From: Sphingomonas sp. Leaf34
GTDB lineage: Bacteria; Pseudomonadota; Alphaproteobacteria; Sphingomonadales; Sphingomonadaceae
NCBI RefSeq assembly: GCF_001421805.1
Contig: NZ_LMLC01000006.1
Coordinates: 1 to 64,000 of the forward strand
DNA length: 64,000 nt
Reading direction: 5' to 3'
The position numbers were made by a program, and so were the translations under genes. Shown piece by piece: positions 1 to 8,695 of the stretch. The notes beneath the pieces were generated by a model. That model saw only the letters and a program-made list of their open reading frames with translations, was not told where the DNA came from and ran no database searches. Numbering within the stretch: position 1 is the stretch's first letter; the number at the start of each line of letters is the position of its first letter.

Positions 1-349
1 AAGTCGAGCGCCAGATGCCCAGATTGCCGAGCGCCTCGAACGCGCGCAGCGGATAGCTGTAGAACTTGCCCTCGTAATAGATCCGGCTCATCCGCGGGCG
101 TTCGATGAAGTCGTCGGGCAGGATCTCGTTCCAGAGATCGACCACCGGCTGCGACTTCGAAAAGAAGCGGTGTCCGCCGATATCGAAGCGGAAGCCCTCA
201 TGCTCGACGGTCCGGCTGATCCCGCCGACATAGACGGGGTCCTTCTCGATCACGGTGACCGTATAGCCCGCCTTGCCGAGCAGATAGGCGGCGGTGAGAC
301 CGGCAGGACCGGCTCCGATGATCGCGACGTCGACAGGTGTGTTCGGCAT
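1..349 (-). CDS. FAD-dependent oxidoreductase, N-terminal part (runs off window start)
   Basis: Reading leftward from an ATG at 347-349, the frame stays open to base 1 and gives about 116 residues. It opens with a Rossmann FAD-binding motif (GAGPAG near residues 12-17, followed by an acidic strand end in VIEKD) and then GGISRT and GGHRFFSK. That pattern is typical of the UDP-galactopyranose mutase / protoporphyrinogen-oxidase-like flavoproteins that often accompany surface-glycan genes. The C-terminal substrate domain lies outside the window, so the substrate cannot be named. Being partial, it could easily be missed by an ORF caller. Confidence 0.8.
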   Translation of the reverse strand, partial: MPNTPVDVAIIGAGPAGLTAAYLLGKAGYTVTVIEKDPVYVGGISRTVEHEGFRFDIGGHRFFSKSQPVVDLWNEILPDDFIERPRMSRIYYEGKFYSYPLRAFEALGNLGIWRST

Positions 350-460
350 CCAGGCTCTTCCCCACTAGGTGCGGGGTGTATGCGTGAAGATGCCTAAGGC
401 GTGGTTAACGAGCGGGGGCAGGGCCGTGCAGGAGCGTTCACGCCATCTCCCCACACGCGC

Positions 461-566
461 ACCTCCCCGGCGAAGGCCGGGGCCCAGAAGGGGAGGCAGC
501 AGTAACAACGCGCCGCCCTGCGTTGGCAACGTCCCCCAGCTGGGCCCCGGCCTTTGCCGGGGAGGT
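461..566. repeat. Paired palindromic repeat, family A, between oxidoreductase and argG
   Basis: Two 27-base arms (461-487 and 540-566) are reverse complements with one mismatch. Each arm also contains its own hairpin core of the form CCCCGGC-GAAG-GCCGGGG. About 50 bases of non-repeated centre separate them. Closely similar elements lie at 14681-14784, 21311-21417 and 28281-28386. It sits downstream of argG, whose stop is at 592, so it may act in 3'-end formation or simply be a dispersed REP-like element. No coding function is seen in the 350-591 gap. Confidence 0.8.
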
Positions 567-591
567 GTAAACGCAGCAAGCGCGCGCTTTT

Positions 592-1833
592 TTACCGGTC
601 GCGCCGGCCCAACAAGCGCAACCGCAGCGCGTTCAGCTTGATGAAGCCCGCCGCGTCGCGCTGGTCGTACGCGCCCTGGTCGTCCTCGAACGTCACGACT
701 TTCTCCGAATACAGCGAGTTGGGCGATTTGCGGCCGACGACGTACACGCCACCCTTGTACAGCTTGAGCCGGACGGTGCCCGAGACCTTCTCCTGGCTGT
801 GATCGATCGCCGCCTGCAGCATCTCGCGCTCCGGCGAGAACCAGAAGCCGTTGTACAGCAGCTCGGCATAACGCGGCGCGAGCTCGTCCTTCAGATGCGC
901 CGCACCCCGGTCGAGCGTCAGCTGCTCGATGCCGCGATGCGCGAGGTGATAGATCGTGCCGCCCGGCGTCTCGTACATGCCGCGGCTCTTCATGCCGACG
1001 AAACGGTTCTCGACCAGGTCGAGACGGCCGATCCCGTGACGGCGGCCATAGCCGTTGAGCGTCTCGAGCAGCGTCGCCGGGCTCATCCCCTCGCCGTTGA
1101 TCGCCACGCCGTCACCGCGCTCGAAATCGATCGTGATATACTCGGGCACGTCGGGCGCGTCCTCGGGGTTCACCGTACGCGAATAGACATAGTCGGGGAC
1201 CTCGTCCCACGGGTCTTCGAGAACCTTACCCTCGGACGAGGTGTGCAGCATGTTGGCGTCGGTCGAGAAGGGCGACTCGCCGCGCTTGTCCTTCGAAACC
1301 GGGATCTGGTGCTGCTCGGCGAACTCGATCAGCTTGGTGCGGCTGGTCAGGTCCCATTCGCGCCACGGTGCGATCACCTTGATGTCGGGCGACAGCGCGT
1401 AATAGCCGAGCTCGAAGCGGACCTGGTCGTTGCCCTTGCCGGTCGCGCCGTGGCTGACCGCGTCGGCGCCGACCATCTTGGCGATCTCGATCTGGCGCTT
1501 GGCGATCAGCGGCCGCGCGATCGACGTGCCGAGCAGGTACAGCCCCTCGTACAGCGCGTTCGAACGCATCATCGGGAATACATAATCGCGCGCGAATTCC
1601 TCGCGCAGATCGTCGACGAAGATATGCTCGGGCTTCACGCCCATCATCTCGGCCTTGGCGCGCGCGGGCTCGAGCTCTTCGCCCTGGCCCAGATCGGCGG
1701 TGAAGGTGACGACTTCGCAGTTATAGGTCTGCTGGAGCCATTTCAGGATCACGCTCGTGTCCAGGCCACCGGAATAGGCGAGCACGACGCGATTGATTCC
1801 GGCGCTGCCGGCGGGGTTGATCGGATCGGTCAC
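592..1833 (-). CDS. argG: Argininosuccinate synthase
   Basis: This cytosolic enzyme joins citrulline and aspartate using ATP to form argininosuccinate, the penultimate step of arginine biosynthesis. The 413-residue product begins with the ATP-pyrophosphatase P-loop AYSGGLDTS (about residues 19-27), followed by FTADLGQGEE, HGATGKGNDQVRFE and the SPFSTDANMLHTSSEG stretch, all hallmark ArgG segments. Length and motif order match the long-known type I family. It stands alone, read leftward, with a palindromic repeat beyond its stop. The start at 1833 gives an N-terminus directly before the nucleotide-binding strand. Confidence 0.97.
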   Translation of the reverse strand: MTDPINPAGSAGINRVVLAYSGGLDTSVILKWLQQTYNCEVVTFTADLGQGEELEPARAKAEMMGVKPEHIFVDDLREEFARDYVFPMMRSNALYEGLYLLGTSIARPLIAKRQIEIAKMVGADAVSHGATGKGNDQVRFELGYYALSPDIKVIAPWREWDLTSRTKLIEFAEQHQIPVSKDKRGESPFSTDANMLHTSSEGKVLEDPWDEVPDYVYSRTVNPEDAPDVPEYITIDFERGDGVAINGEGMSPATLLETLNGYGRRHGIGRLDLVENRFVGMKSRGMYETPGGTIYHLAHRGIEQLTLDRGAAHLKDELAPRYAELLYNGFWFSPEREMLQAAIDHSQEKVSGTVRLKLYKGGVYVVGRKSPNSLYSEKVVTFEDDQGAYDQRDAAGFIKLNALRLRLLGRRDR

Positions 1834-1977
1834 GGGCAGGGTCCTTCAGGCAATATCCAATGCCCGCGCCCCTATGCGCTGGGGCGCCGCCATGCAACCG
1901 CCCCGCGCCTCCTGCATTCATGGCGCGTACAACCAAACCGGTCTATCCGCGCCGCAAATCTCTGGAGTTACCGCACC

Positions 1978-2370
1978 GTGCTACGCCAAACGCTTACCGT
2001 TCTCGTTCTCGCAGGGCTTGCAGGCCCGGTGCTCGCGCAGGAAACCCGCGCGTCCGCCTCGGCCAAGTTCAAGGCCGAATTCGCCGCGTCGGATACCAAC
2101 AAGGACGGCGTCCTGACCCGCGCCGAGGTCCAGGCGCGGATCGGCAACATGAAGGTCGGCGGGCAGGGCCGTCCCGATCCGGTTCACGCCAAGCGCCTCG
2201 CGGACTTGTGGTTCACCAGCGCGGACAAGAACAAGGACGGCAAGGTCACGCAGGCCGAAGCGCAGGCGCTGCTGGCCGCGACCTTTGCGAAGTACGATGC
2301 CAACAAGGACGGCAAGATCGGCGGCGACGAGCGCGCCGCGGCAAAGGCCGACGTGCAGGGCCCGCGCTGA
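1978..2370 (+). CDS. Small secreted EF-hand calcium-binding protein
   Basis: A GTG at 1978 is preceded by a GGAG about ten bases upstream and gives a 130-residue protein. The first 20 residues form a clear signal peptide ending in PVLAQ, so export to the periplasm is expected. Three EF-hand loops follow: DTNKDGVLTRAE, DKNKDGKVTQAE and DANKDGKIGGDE, each with acidic or polar residues at the calcium-ligand positions. It is therefore a calmodulin-like calcium sensor or buffer; the partner is unknown. Longer in-frame extensions upstream run antisense through argG and are rejected. It is transcribed divergently from argG. Confidence 0.8.
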   Translation: MLRQTLTVLVLAGLAGPVLAQETRASASAKFKAEFAASDTNKDGVLTRAEVQARIGNMKVGGQGRPDPVHAKRLADLWFTSADKNKDGKVTQAEAQALLAATFAKYDANKDGKIGGDERAAAKADVQGPR

Positions 2371-2391
2371 GTCGCCTCGACACAAACCTCG

Positions 2392-2467
2392 TTCGCCCGC
2401 GGACGCGGGAGCCCAGCTAAGTACCGCAGTCTAGCGTAACCCTGGGCCCCCGCCTGCGCGGGGGAAC
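2392..2467. repeat. Paired palindromic repeat, family B
   Basis: Left arm (2392-2417) and right arm (2441-2467) are imperfect reverse complements, both built around CCCGC..GCGGG and CCCAG. The element lies between the convergent 3' ends of the EF-hand gene and cfa. Similar elements occur at 5976-6028, 19094-19177 and 21451-21507. Confidence 0.7.
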
Positions 2468-2511
2468 GAGCAAGATTGACGGGGGGACTCTCCCCCCCCG
2501 CCATACCCGCG

Positions 2512-3738
2512 TCACCCCTCGCGCAACGCCCGCTCGCCCTCGATCATGTAATCGCGCGTCAGCGGCAGCGTCATCCGGCTCTTCGACAGCTGGATCTGGT
2601 AATTGACCATCCCCCCGGTCCGGAACGCCGCCGCGGCGCCTGCGAGGTAGAAGGTCCACATCCGGTAGAATCGCTCGTCGTACAGTGCGACGATCGCATC
2701 CTTCGCCGCCACCGTCCGGTCGTACCAGAGGTCGATCGTCAGCGCGTAATGCACGCGCAGCACCTCGATATCGGTCGGGAACATCCGCAGCCCCTCATAA
2801 CCGCGCACGATCTCCGACAGCGCGGGGTTGTACCCGCCCGGGAAGATGTACTTCGTCGTGAACGTGTCGGTGACGCCCGGCCCGCCCATCCGCCCGATCG
2901 TGTGGAGCAGCATCACGCCGTCCTCGCTCAACAGGTCGCGGCACTTGCGGAAGAACGTCTTGTACTGCGGCGGGCCGACATGCTCGAACATGCCCACCGA
3001 CACGATCCGGTCGAACGTCCCCGTCAGCGCACGGTAATCGATCAGCTCGAACTTCACCTTGTCGGCAACGCCCGCTTCCTCGGCCCGGCGGCGCGCGACC
3101 TTCAGCTGCTCCTCGCTTAGCGTGACGCCGAGGACTTCGGCCCCCGTCTTGGCGTGCAGATACAGCGCCATCCCGCCCCAGCCGCAGCCGATGTCGAGCA
3201 CGCGCATGCCCGGCTGGATCGCCAGCTTGGCAGCGATATGCGCCTTCTTGTCGTCCTGCGCGCGCTCCAGGCTGTTGCCCGCGTCGGTGAAGTACGCACA
3301 CGAATATTGACGATCCGCGTCGAGAAACAGGTCGTACAACCGGTCCGAGAGGTCGTAGTGATGCGCGACGTTTTTCTTCGACCGGCGCGCCATGTTCACG
3401 CGGTCGACGCGGTGGACGACCTTGTCGAGCAGCTTGATCGGCAGTGACGGATTGAGCCCGCCGCCGCGCTCCCACGGGCTGTTGCCCTTAAGCAGGTTTA
3501 CCAGGTCGCGGATGTCGCCGCGCTCGATCACGAGCCGCCCGTCCATGAACGCCTCCGCCGCGCCGAGCGCCGGATGGCGAACGATCGCGCCAGCGACACC
3601 GGGCTTGGTCAGCCGGATCGTGACCGGGTTATAGGCCGGGTCGGGCTTGCCGAACTGCTTGGTGGTGCCGTCCGCATGGATCAGGATGAGGTCGCCGGTT
3701 TTGACCTGCCGGGCCAGGAAACGATCGAAAAGTGCCAT
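2512..3738 (-). CDS. cfa: Cyclopropane-fatty-acyl-phospholipid synthase family methyltransferase
   Basis: The product (408 aa) is a SAM-dependent enzyme that adds a methylene bridge to unsaturated acyl chains of membrane phospholipids at the inner-membrane face. Visible features are an N-terminal lipid-binding-like region, the segment RRSKKNVAHHYDLSDRLYDLFLD, the SAM-binding motif VLDIGCGWGGMALYLH (near residue 185), and the bicarbonate-site region FPGGYNPALSE. Length and order match CfaA-type enzymes. It is a single gene read leftward; the start at 3738 follows a short gap from the molybdoenzyme gene. Some family members use other modifications, so the exact product is inferred. Confidence 0.9.
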   Translation of the reverse strand: MALFDRFLARQVKTGDLILIHADGTTKQFGKPDPAYNPVTIRLTKPGVAGAIVRHPALGAAEAFMDGRLVIERGDIRDLVNLLKGNSPWERGGGLNPSLPIKLLDKVVHRVDRVNMARRSKKNVAHHYDLSDRLYDLFLDADRQYSCAYFTDAGNSLERAQDDKKAHIAAKLAIQPGMRVLDIGCGWGGMALYLHAKTGAEVLGVTLSEEQLKVARRRAEEAGVADKVKFELIDYRALTGTFDRIVSVGMFEHVGPPQYKTFFRKCRDLLSEDGVMLLHTIGRMGGPGVTDTFTTKYIFPGGYNPALSEIVRGYEGLRMFPTDIEVLRVHYALTIDLWYDRTVAAKDAIVALYDERFYRMWTFYLAGAAAAFRTGGMVNYQIQLSKSRMTLPLTRDYMIEGERALREG

Positions 3739-3788
3739 GCCGCTTTAGCTAATGACTGGTACGGAAGTGCGCCACCCCCCGCAGGCGG

Positions 3789-4550
3789 TCAGATCCCCGC
3801 GTACCAATCATAATCGACGTTATCTTCCCAATAGCCGCCCTTGCCCTTGCCGATCCCGGCGAGGCTGTCGACCGCGTCGATCCGCATCACATATTTGGCG
3901 TGCTTGTAGCCGAGTTGTCGCTCGACCCGCAGCCGGACGGGCGCACCGTGCGCGACGTCGAGCACCTGATCGTTGAGCGCCCAGGCCAGGATCGTCTGCG
4001 GGTGGAACGCATCCACCAGGTCGACCGACTCGTAATAGTTCGCGCCGCCATACAGGTCGGCACAAGTGAACACGACATAGCGCGCCGAGTCGCGGATCTG
4101 CGCGGCCTTCAACAGCGCGCCCAGCTTGGGGCCCTGCCATTTGCCGATCGCCGACCAGCCCTCGACGCAGTCGTGCCGCGTGATTTGCGCGCGCGACGGC
4201 ATCTGGCGGAGCTGCGGCAGCGTGACCGACAGCGGGCGACCGACCAGCCCGCCGACCTTCAGCCGGTAATCCGCGAAATTGTTCGCGACCATCGCGGTAT
4301 AGTCGGGCGTCCCCGGATCGCGCGTGCCGTTCGACCGGAAGATCGGCGACATCTGCGCGGGGCTGAACTCGGGCACCAGCGCATTGCGGTTGGTCAGCGC
4401 GCGTTGCAGCCCTCGGTTCATGTCCTCGCCCATGAACAGGATCTTCCGCGCCTCGGGATGCTGGATGATCTTGTCGCATCCGGTGAGGAGCGCGCCTGCG
4501 CCGATCGCGGCCCCGGCGACGAGCGTGCGGCGTGTGATGATCGCGCTCAT
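3789..4550 (-). CDS. Molybdopterin-dependent oxidoreductase, sulfite-oxidase fold
   Basis: The start at 4550 overlaps the cytochrome b stop (ATGA at 4547-4550) and gives 253 residues. The N-terminus combines a twin arginine (TRRTLVAG) with a lipobox-like LLTGC, so it may be exported folded and lipid-anchored. The Oxidored_molyb domain follows, with the expected cysteine ligand in RHDCVEGWSAIGKW and a C-terminal region rich in LGYKHAKY. The coupled membrane cytochrome b downstream of the quinone pool implies an electron-transfer pair resembling YedY/YedZ (MsrPQ) or periplasmic sulfite-oxidase-like enzymes. The substrate is not evident. A longer upstream in-frame extension lies within the cytochrome gene and is rejected. 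Confidence 0.85.
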   Translation of the reverse strand: MSAIITRRTLVAGAAIGAGALLTGCDKIIQHPEARKILFMGEDMNRGLQRALTNRNALVPEFSPAQMSPIFRSNGTRDPGTPDYTAMVANNFADYRLKVGGLVGRPLSVTLPQLRQMPSRAQITRHDCVEGWSAIGKWQGPKLGALLKAAQIRDSARYVVFTCADLYGGANYYESVDLVDAFHPQTILAWALNDQVLDVAHGAPVRLRVERQLGYKHAKYVMRIDAVDSLAGIGKGKGGYWEDNVDYDWYAGI

Positions 4551-5293
4551 GCGGCGTCCTCCGGCCGGTGGGCCGGGACGTGGAAGCGCCCCGTAATCAT
4601 CGACCGCACCTCGTTCCACGCGCCTGCCAGGATCACCAGCGCCAGATGGACGATGATGAACAGCACGAGGCCCGTGGCCGCGATGAAGTGGATCGAGCGC
4701 GCCGACTGTCGCCCGCCGAACACGTCGAGCAGCCACGGCCAGGCCGCGTCCATCCCCGGCGACATCGTCAGCCCGGTCAGGATCATCACCGGGATCAGCA
4801 CGAAGATCGTTACGACATACGACAGCTTCTGCAGGATATTGTACGCCCCCGGCCGCTTCGGATCGTGGAAGCGGAAGGCGAGATGCTCCTTCACGTCATG
4901 CGCCACCTCGCGCGGCGACAGCTCGGCGGCACGGACGCGCAGGTCGCGCTGGAAATGCTTGTTAATCAGGCTGACGATCATGAACCCGAGCAGCGCGAAA
5001 GCGAGCACCAGCGCGAACAACAAATGCCAGCGCCGCGAAATAGCGAGGTTGTAGCTCACCGGGATCGTCAGCAGGTTGAGCAGCGACACCAGCCAGCTCG
5101 GCCACTGGTCGAGCGTCGTCCAGGCGCTATCGAAATTCGCGCCATACGCGCCCCAATACAGCCGCGGATGCGCCTTCAGGATGCCGATACCGCTGCCGAT
5201 CATGATGAACATCGTCACCACCGTCACCCAGTGCCAGATGCGCGTCGCCATCCGGTGGCGCTTGATGATAGTCGGGGCAGTGGGATCGTTCAT
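4547..5293 (-). CDS. Cytochrome b561-type membrane subunit
   Basis: This 248-residue membrane protein starts with RHRMATRIWHWV, whose histidines are typical haem-b ligands in the Ni/Fe-hydrogenase / thiosulfate-reductase cytochrome b family. Four to five hydrophobic segments are visible, including VTMFIMIGSGIGIL, LLFALVLAFALLGF, VTIFVLIPVMILTGL and a late helix with HFIAATGLVLFIIVHLALV that supplies further histidines. It precedes, and overlaps by four bases, the molybdopterin oxidoreductase, so it probably connects that exported enzyme to quinones. Direction of electron flow is not shown by sequence. Confidence 0.88.
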   Translation of the reverse strand: MNDPTAPTIIKRHRMATRIWHWVTVVTMFIMIGSGIGILKAHPRLYWGAYGANFDSAWTTLDQWPSWLVSLLNLLTIPVSYNLAISRRWHLLFALVLAFALLGFMIVSLINKHFQRDLRVRAAELSPREVAHDVKEHLAFRFHDPKRPGAYNILQKLSYVVTIFVLIPVMILTGLTMSPGMDAAWPWLLDVFGGRQSARSIHFIAATGLVLFIIVHLALVILAGAWNEVRSMITGRFHVPAHRPEDAA

Positions 5294-5344
5294 GCTCGAC
5301 CTTCGCTATAGGCAGTCGAACGGCGATATAGCAGGATTAAGTAC

Positions 5345-5962
5345 ATGACCGAATGGCATTCTTACGAACCCGCGAATGGCCATCGCCTGCCGCATGATCC
5401 CCTCAACGCAATCGTCGCGCCGCGGCCGATCGGCTGGGTCAGCACGATGTCGGCGGACGGCGTCGCGAACCTCGCGCCCTATTCGTTCTTCAACCTGTTC
5501 AACTATGCCCCGCCGCTGATCGGCTTCTCGTCGATGGGCTGGAAGGACAGCGTCGCCAATATCGAGGCGACCGGCGAGTTCGTCTGGAACCTGGTCTCAC
5601 GCGACCTTAGCGAGGCGATGAACACGACCGCCGCGAACGTCGCCGCCGACGTCGACGAATTCGCGCTCGCCAAGCTTGAGATGGCCGCCTCCACCAAGGT
5701 CAAGCCGCCCCGAGTCGCCGCGTCGCGCGCGCAGTTCGAGTGCAAGCTCACCCAGCTGATCCGCCTGGAAACCAAGGAAGGCCGCGAACTCGACCAGTGG
5801 CTCGTGCTCGGCGAAGCGGTCGCGATCCACATCGACCCCGCGATGCTCGAGGACGGCGTCTACCAGACCGCCCGCGCAAACCCGATCCTGCGCGGCGGCG
5901 GCCCCGCGGATTACTTCACGATCACCGAGGATGCACTCTTCAAGATGCGCCGCCCAGGCTGA
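5345..5962 (+). CDS. Flavin reductase family protein (FMN-binding split barrel)
   Basis: The 205-residue protein has the flavin-reductase-like start HDPLNAIVAPRPIGWVST, followed by LAPYSFFNLFNYAPPLIGFSS and the segment GEFVWNLVS, all typical of FMN-binding split-barrel reductases/oxygenase partners. It would bind FMN and pass reducing equivalents from NAD(P)H, but the partner enzyme is unknown. It is divergent from the cytochrome b gene with a 51-base gap that must hold both promoters. A family-B repeat follows its stop. Confidence 0.88.
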   Translation: MTEWHSYEPANGHRLPHDPLNAIVAPRPIGWVSTMSADGVANLAPYSFFNLFNYAPPLIGFSSMGWKDSVANIEATGEFVWNLVSRDLSEAMNTTAANVAADVDEFALAKLEMAASTKVKPPRVAASRAQFECKLTQLIRLETKEGRELDQWLVLGEAVAIHIDPAMLEDGVYQTARANPILRGGGPADYFTITEDALFKMRRPG

Positions 5963-5975
5963 TCGACGCAAGACT

Positions 5976-6028
5976 GTTCACCCGCGAAGGCGGGTGCCCA
6001 GACTGGGTCCCCGCCTTCGCGGGGAAAC
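5976..6028. repeat. Compact palindromic repeat, family B
   Basis: Arms 5976-6001 and 6003-6028 are near-perfect reverse complements with essentially no spacer, each with a CCCGC..GCGGG hairpin core. It lies between convergent stops of the flavin reductase and the TSUP permease, a position where it could fold as a bidirectional terminator-like structure. Confidence 0.75.
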
Positions 6029-6033
6029 AATCC

Positions 6034-6792
6034 TCAGCCGTACGCCCGCCAGAAGAACACGATCGTCGTCGCGATCGTCACCAGCAGCGTCCACACGCGA
6101 ATGACCTTGGCGGACATCACCAGCCCGAGCTTCGCGCCGAAATGCCCGCCGACGATCCCGCCGAGCAGCATCGGTACGCACAGCGCCCAATAGACCATGC
6201 CGGTGGCGATGAAGATGATCGTCGCCGCCAGATTGGCGACCGCGAGCATCAGCGTGCGCGGCGCCGCAAGCCTGGCCGGCGTCGCCCCCGACAACAGCCC
6301 CCAGGCCGCGGTCAGCATCAGCCCGACCCCACCGCCGAAATAGCCGCCATAGACGCCCAGCATCGCCTGCACCGCAACGAGCGACTTCGGCCCGATCTCG
6401 ACGCGCGACCGCAGCCACAAGGAGGCCTGCGTGCCGAACGCGATCGCCAGCGTCGCGAACAGCAGCAGCCACGGCACGATCAGGTCGAACGCGCGCGCCG
6501 ATGTCGCGACCAGCAACAGGCTGCCGATGAGCCCGCCGACAAAGGTGATTCCCGCCATCGTCCGCATGCCGACGCCGGACACGGGCTCCAGCCCATGCCG
6601 ATACGTCCACGCGCTCGCCATCGCGCCCGGCTGGAGCGAGACGTTGCTCGTCGCGTTGGCGAAGGTCGACGGCACGCCGAGCCCGATCAGCGCGGGCATC
6701 GTCGCGAAGCTGCCCCCGCCTGCCAGCGCATTCATCGCGCCGCCCAATAGCCCAGCCCCTGCCGCCAGTGCGACCGCACCGATCTCAAGCAA
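6034..6792 (-). CDS. TSUP-family permease (sulfite exporter TauE/SafE type)
   Basis: This 252-residue integral membrane protein has seven to eight hydrophobic segments and the characteristic family repeats: GAMNALAGGGSFATMPALIGLG near the N-terminus and a second half beginning VQAMLGVYGGYFGGGVGLML. Such proteins move sulfite, sulfonates or other small anions. Its start overlaps the end of rlmN by eight bases, so the two may share a transcript without shared function. The substrate cannot be predicted from sequence. Confidence 0.88.
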   Translation of the reverse strand: MLEIGAVALAAGAGLLGGAMNALAGGGSFATMPALIGLGVPSTFANATSNVSLQPGAMASAWTYRHGLEPVSGVGMRTMAGITFVGGLIGSLLLVATSARAFDLIVPWLLLFATLAIAFGTQASLWLRSRVEIGPKSLVAVQAMLGVYGGYFGGGVGLMLTAAWGLLSGATPARLAAPRTLMLAVANLAATIIFIATGMVYWALCVPMLLGGIVGGHFGAKLGLVMSAKVIRVWTLLVTIATTIVFFWRAYG

Positions 6793-7975
6793 GCGCGGCT
6801 TCGCGATCCAGCTGCGCGCGGCTCTTCTTCTCCGACGCGGTCTTCAACTGCCCGCACGCCGCATCGATATCGCGACCGCGCGGGGTGCGCACCGGCGCCG
6901 AAATGCCGGCCGCGAACACGATGCTCGAAAACGACTTGATCCGCTCGGGCGTCGAGCATTCATAGACGGCACCCGGCCACGGGTTGAACGGAATCAGGTT
7001 CACCTTGGCGGGCAGCTCGTATTTGCGCAGCAGCCGGACGAGTTCGTGCGCATCGGCGTCCGAATCATTCTTGTCCTTGAGCATCACATATTCAAACGTG
7101 ATGCGGCGCGCATTGTTGGTGCCCGGATAGTCCGCGCACGCCTGCAGCAGTTCCTCGATCCCGTATTTGCGGTTGAGCGGGACGATCTCGTCGCGCACCT
7201 CCTTGGTCACCGCGTGCAGCGACACGGCGAGGTTCACGCCGATCTCCGCGCCCGCGCGCGCCATCATCGGCACCACGCCGCTCGTCGACAGCGTGATCCG
7301 CCGGCGGCTGAGCGCGAGGCCCGCACCGTCCATCACCAGCTTCAGCGCATCGCGGACATTCTCGAAATTATACAGCGGCTCGCCCATCCCCATCATTACG
7401 ATGTTGGTGAGCATCCGCCCCTCGGGCTGGCTCGGCCATTCGCCGAGCGAATCGCGCGCAAGCATCACCTGGCCGACGATCTCGGCGGGCGTCAGGTTGC
7501 GCACCAGCCGCATCGTGCCGGTGTGGCAGAAGGTGCAGTTGAGCGTGCAGCCGACCTGGCTCGACACGCACAACGTGCCGCGATCCGCGTCGGGGATGAA
7601 CACCATCTCGTAATCCTGCGCGTCGTCCGAGCGCAGCAGCCACTTGCGCGTGCCGTCGGTCGACACCTGCGCCTCGACCACGTTGGGCCGGCTGATGACG
7701 AAACGCTGCTCGAGCCAGGGGTGCATCGTCTTCGAGATGTCGGTCATCGCCGAAAACTCGGTCGCGCCGCGATTGTAGATCCAGTGCCACAGCTGTTTCG
7801 CGCGCAGCTTGGCCTGTTTCTCCTCGAGCTGCGACGTCTCCAGCGCCATGCGCAGATCGGCGAGCGACAGCCCGAGCAGGTCGATACGCCCATCGCTGCG
7901 CGGCACGAAGCTGCGGGGAACGGGCACGGGATCGATGTGCCCGGGGATGGGCATGAGGTTCGCGGCGGTCTGCAT
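6785..7975 (-). CDS. rlmN: Dual-specificity 23S rRNA/tRNA adenine-C2 methyltransferase
   Basis: This radical SAM enzyme methylates C2 of A2503 in 23S rRNA and A37 in a subset of tRNAs. The 396-residue product shows the cluster-binding CxxxCxxC motif in CTLNCTFCHTG, the MGMGEPLYN motif, and a C-terminal cysteine in DIDAACGQLK that matches the mono-Cys used in catalysis. It also has the N-terminal RNA-binding part with KQLWHWIYNRG. Length is close to other alphaproteobacterial RlmN. The start at 7975 is followed by MPIPGHIDPV, a weakly conserved leader, so a later start cannot be excluded. Confidence 0.96.
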   Translation of the reverse strand: MQTAANLMPIPGHIDPVPVPRSFVPRSDGRIDLLGLSLADLRMALETSQLEEKQAKLRAKQLWHWIYNRGATEFSAMTDISKTMHPWLEQRFVISRPNVVEAQVSTDGTRKWLLRSDDAQDYEMVFIPDADRGTLCVSSQVGCTLNCTFCHTGTMRLVRNLTPAEIVGQVMLARDSLGEWPSQPEGRMLTNIVMMGMGEPLYNFENVRDALKLVMDGAGLALSRRRITLSTSGVVPMMARAGAEIGVNLAVSLHAVTKEVRDEIVPLNRKYGIEELLQACADYPGTNNARRITFEYVMLKDKNDSDADAHELVRLLRKYELPAKVNLIPFNPWPGAVYECSTPERIKSFSSIVFAAGISAPVRTPRGRDIDAACGQLKTASEKKSRAQLDREAALA

Positions 7976-8044
7976 GCGGCAGCGCTTAGCGGAAATTTCC
8001 CGATTTTTCTACAGGCTGCGTGGTGGTCAGCAACGACACCCTCT

Positions 8045-8170
8045 GATCCTCCCCCGCCAGGGGGAGGTGGCAGGCGCAGCCTGACGGAGGGGGAGGCACG
8101 CGCTCACCGCCGTTTCGTGTCCTCCCCCTCCGTCACCTGCGGCGACACCTCCCCCTGGCGGGGGAGGATC
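8045..8170. repeat. Large paired palindromic repeat, family D
   Basis: Arms of about 50 bases (8045-8096 and 8121-8170) are reverse complements with few differences. Each starts or ends with a GATCCTCCCCC hairpin and carries a second inner GGAGGGGGAGG block. It fills most of the 7976-8221 gap upstream of rlmN. Its two-hairpin, central-spacer layout matches the smaller element lying inside recF. Confidence 0.8.
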
Positions 8171-8221
8171 GTCCGGGTTCTTTGTGAAGAGTCGATTGAG
8201 CGCGAGGACGGATTCCAGCGG

Positions 8222-8695
8222 CTACCCCCCGCTACACGCCAGCGCCGCCGCATCGATCGCCGTCGCCGCACCCGGCAGCGCGTACACATCCGCGAACGGC
8301 CGCCCGCCGACCCCGACCGCCTCGACGCTCATGCTGCGCCCGGACCGGATCGCCGCGACGATCGCGCGGTCGCTCGGCGAATCGCTCGCCCAGGCGTCGA
8401 ATCCGCCGGCGGCCAGCGTGAACCGGCGCTCGCCGATACTGAGCGTCACCCCCGCCGACCGATCGCGCTCGCGGCTCAGGCGGATATGGAGCGAGGCGCG
8501 CAGTCCCCGCTTGGGCCAGGTCGCGACGCTCGCGAACCCGCCGACGCGGCCGTGCGCCATCACCGGCTTGGCGATCGCGTAGCAGCGGTCGGGGGTCGCA
8601 TCGCGAAACGCGCCCCAGCCCTGGTAGATGCCGATCGTGTCGCGCGCCGCGGCGGGCGTGGCGACCGCGGCCAGCAGCAGGATCGCCCGCTTCAC
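8222..8695 (-). CDS. Exported hypothetical protein of invasion-associated-locus-B-like type
   Basis: A GTG at 8695 overlaps the stop of the phosphatase gene (GTGA), so translation is probably coupled. The product has 157 residues with a signal peptide (KRAILLLAAVATPAAA). The mature part contains CYAIAKPVMA, a stretch with basic residues (RLSRERDRSAGVTLSIGER) and a final cysteine-containing ALACSGG, which could form a disulfide with the first cysteine. This arrangement recalls IalB-type periplasmic proteins, but the similarity is judged by eye. A role with the phosphatase is not established. Confidence 0.65.
   Translation of the reverse strand: MKRAILLLAAVATPAAARDTIGIYQGWGAFRDATPDRCYAIAKPVMAHGRVGGFASVATWPKRGLRASLHIRLSRERDRSAGVTLSIGERRFTLAAGGFDAWASDSPSDRAIVAAIRSGRSMSVEAVGVGGRPFADVYALPGAATAIDAAALACSGG

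Noticed and set aside
799..2370. A long plus-strand frame of over 500 codons starting within argG
   Set aside because: Its first 390 codons are the antisense of argG and are an effect of GC-rich codon use; only the end from 1978 is a real gene.
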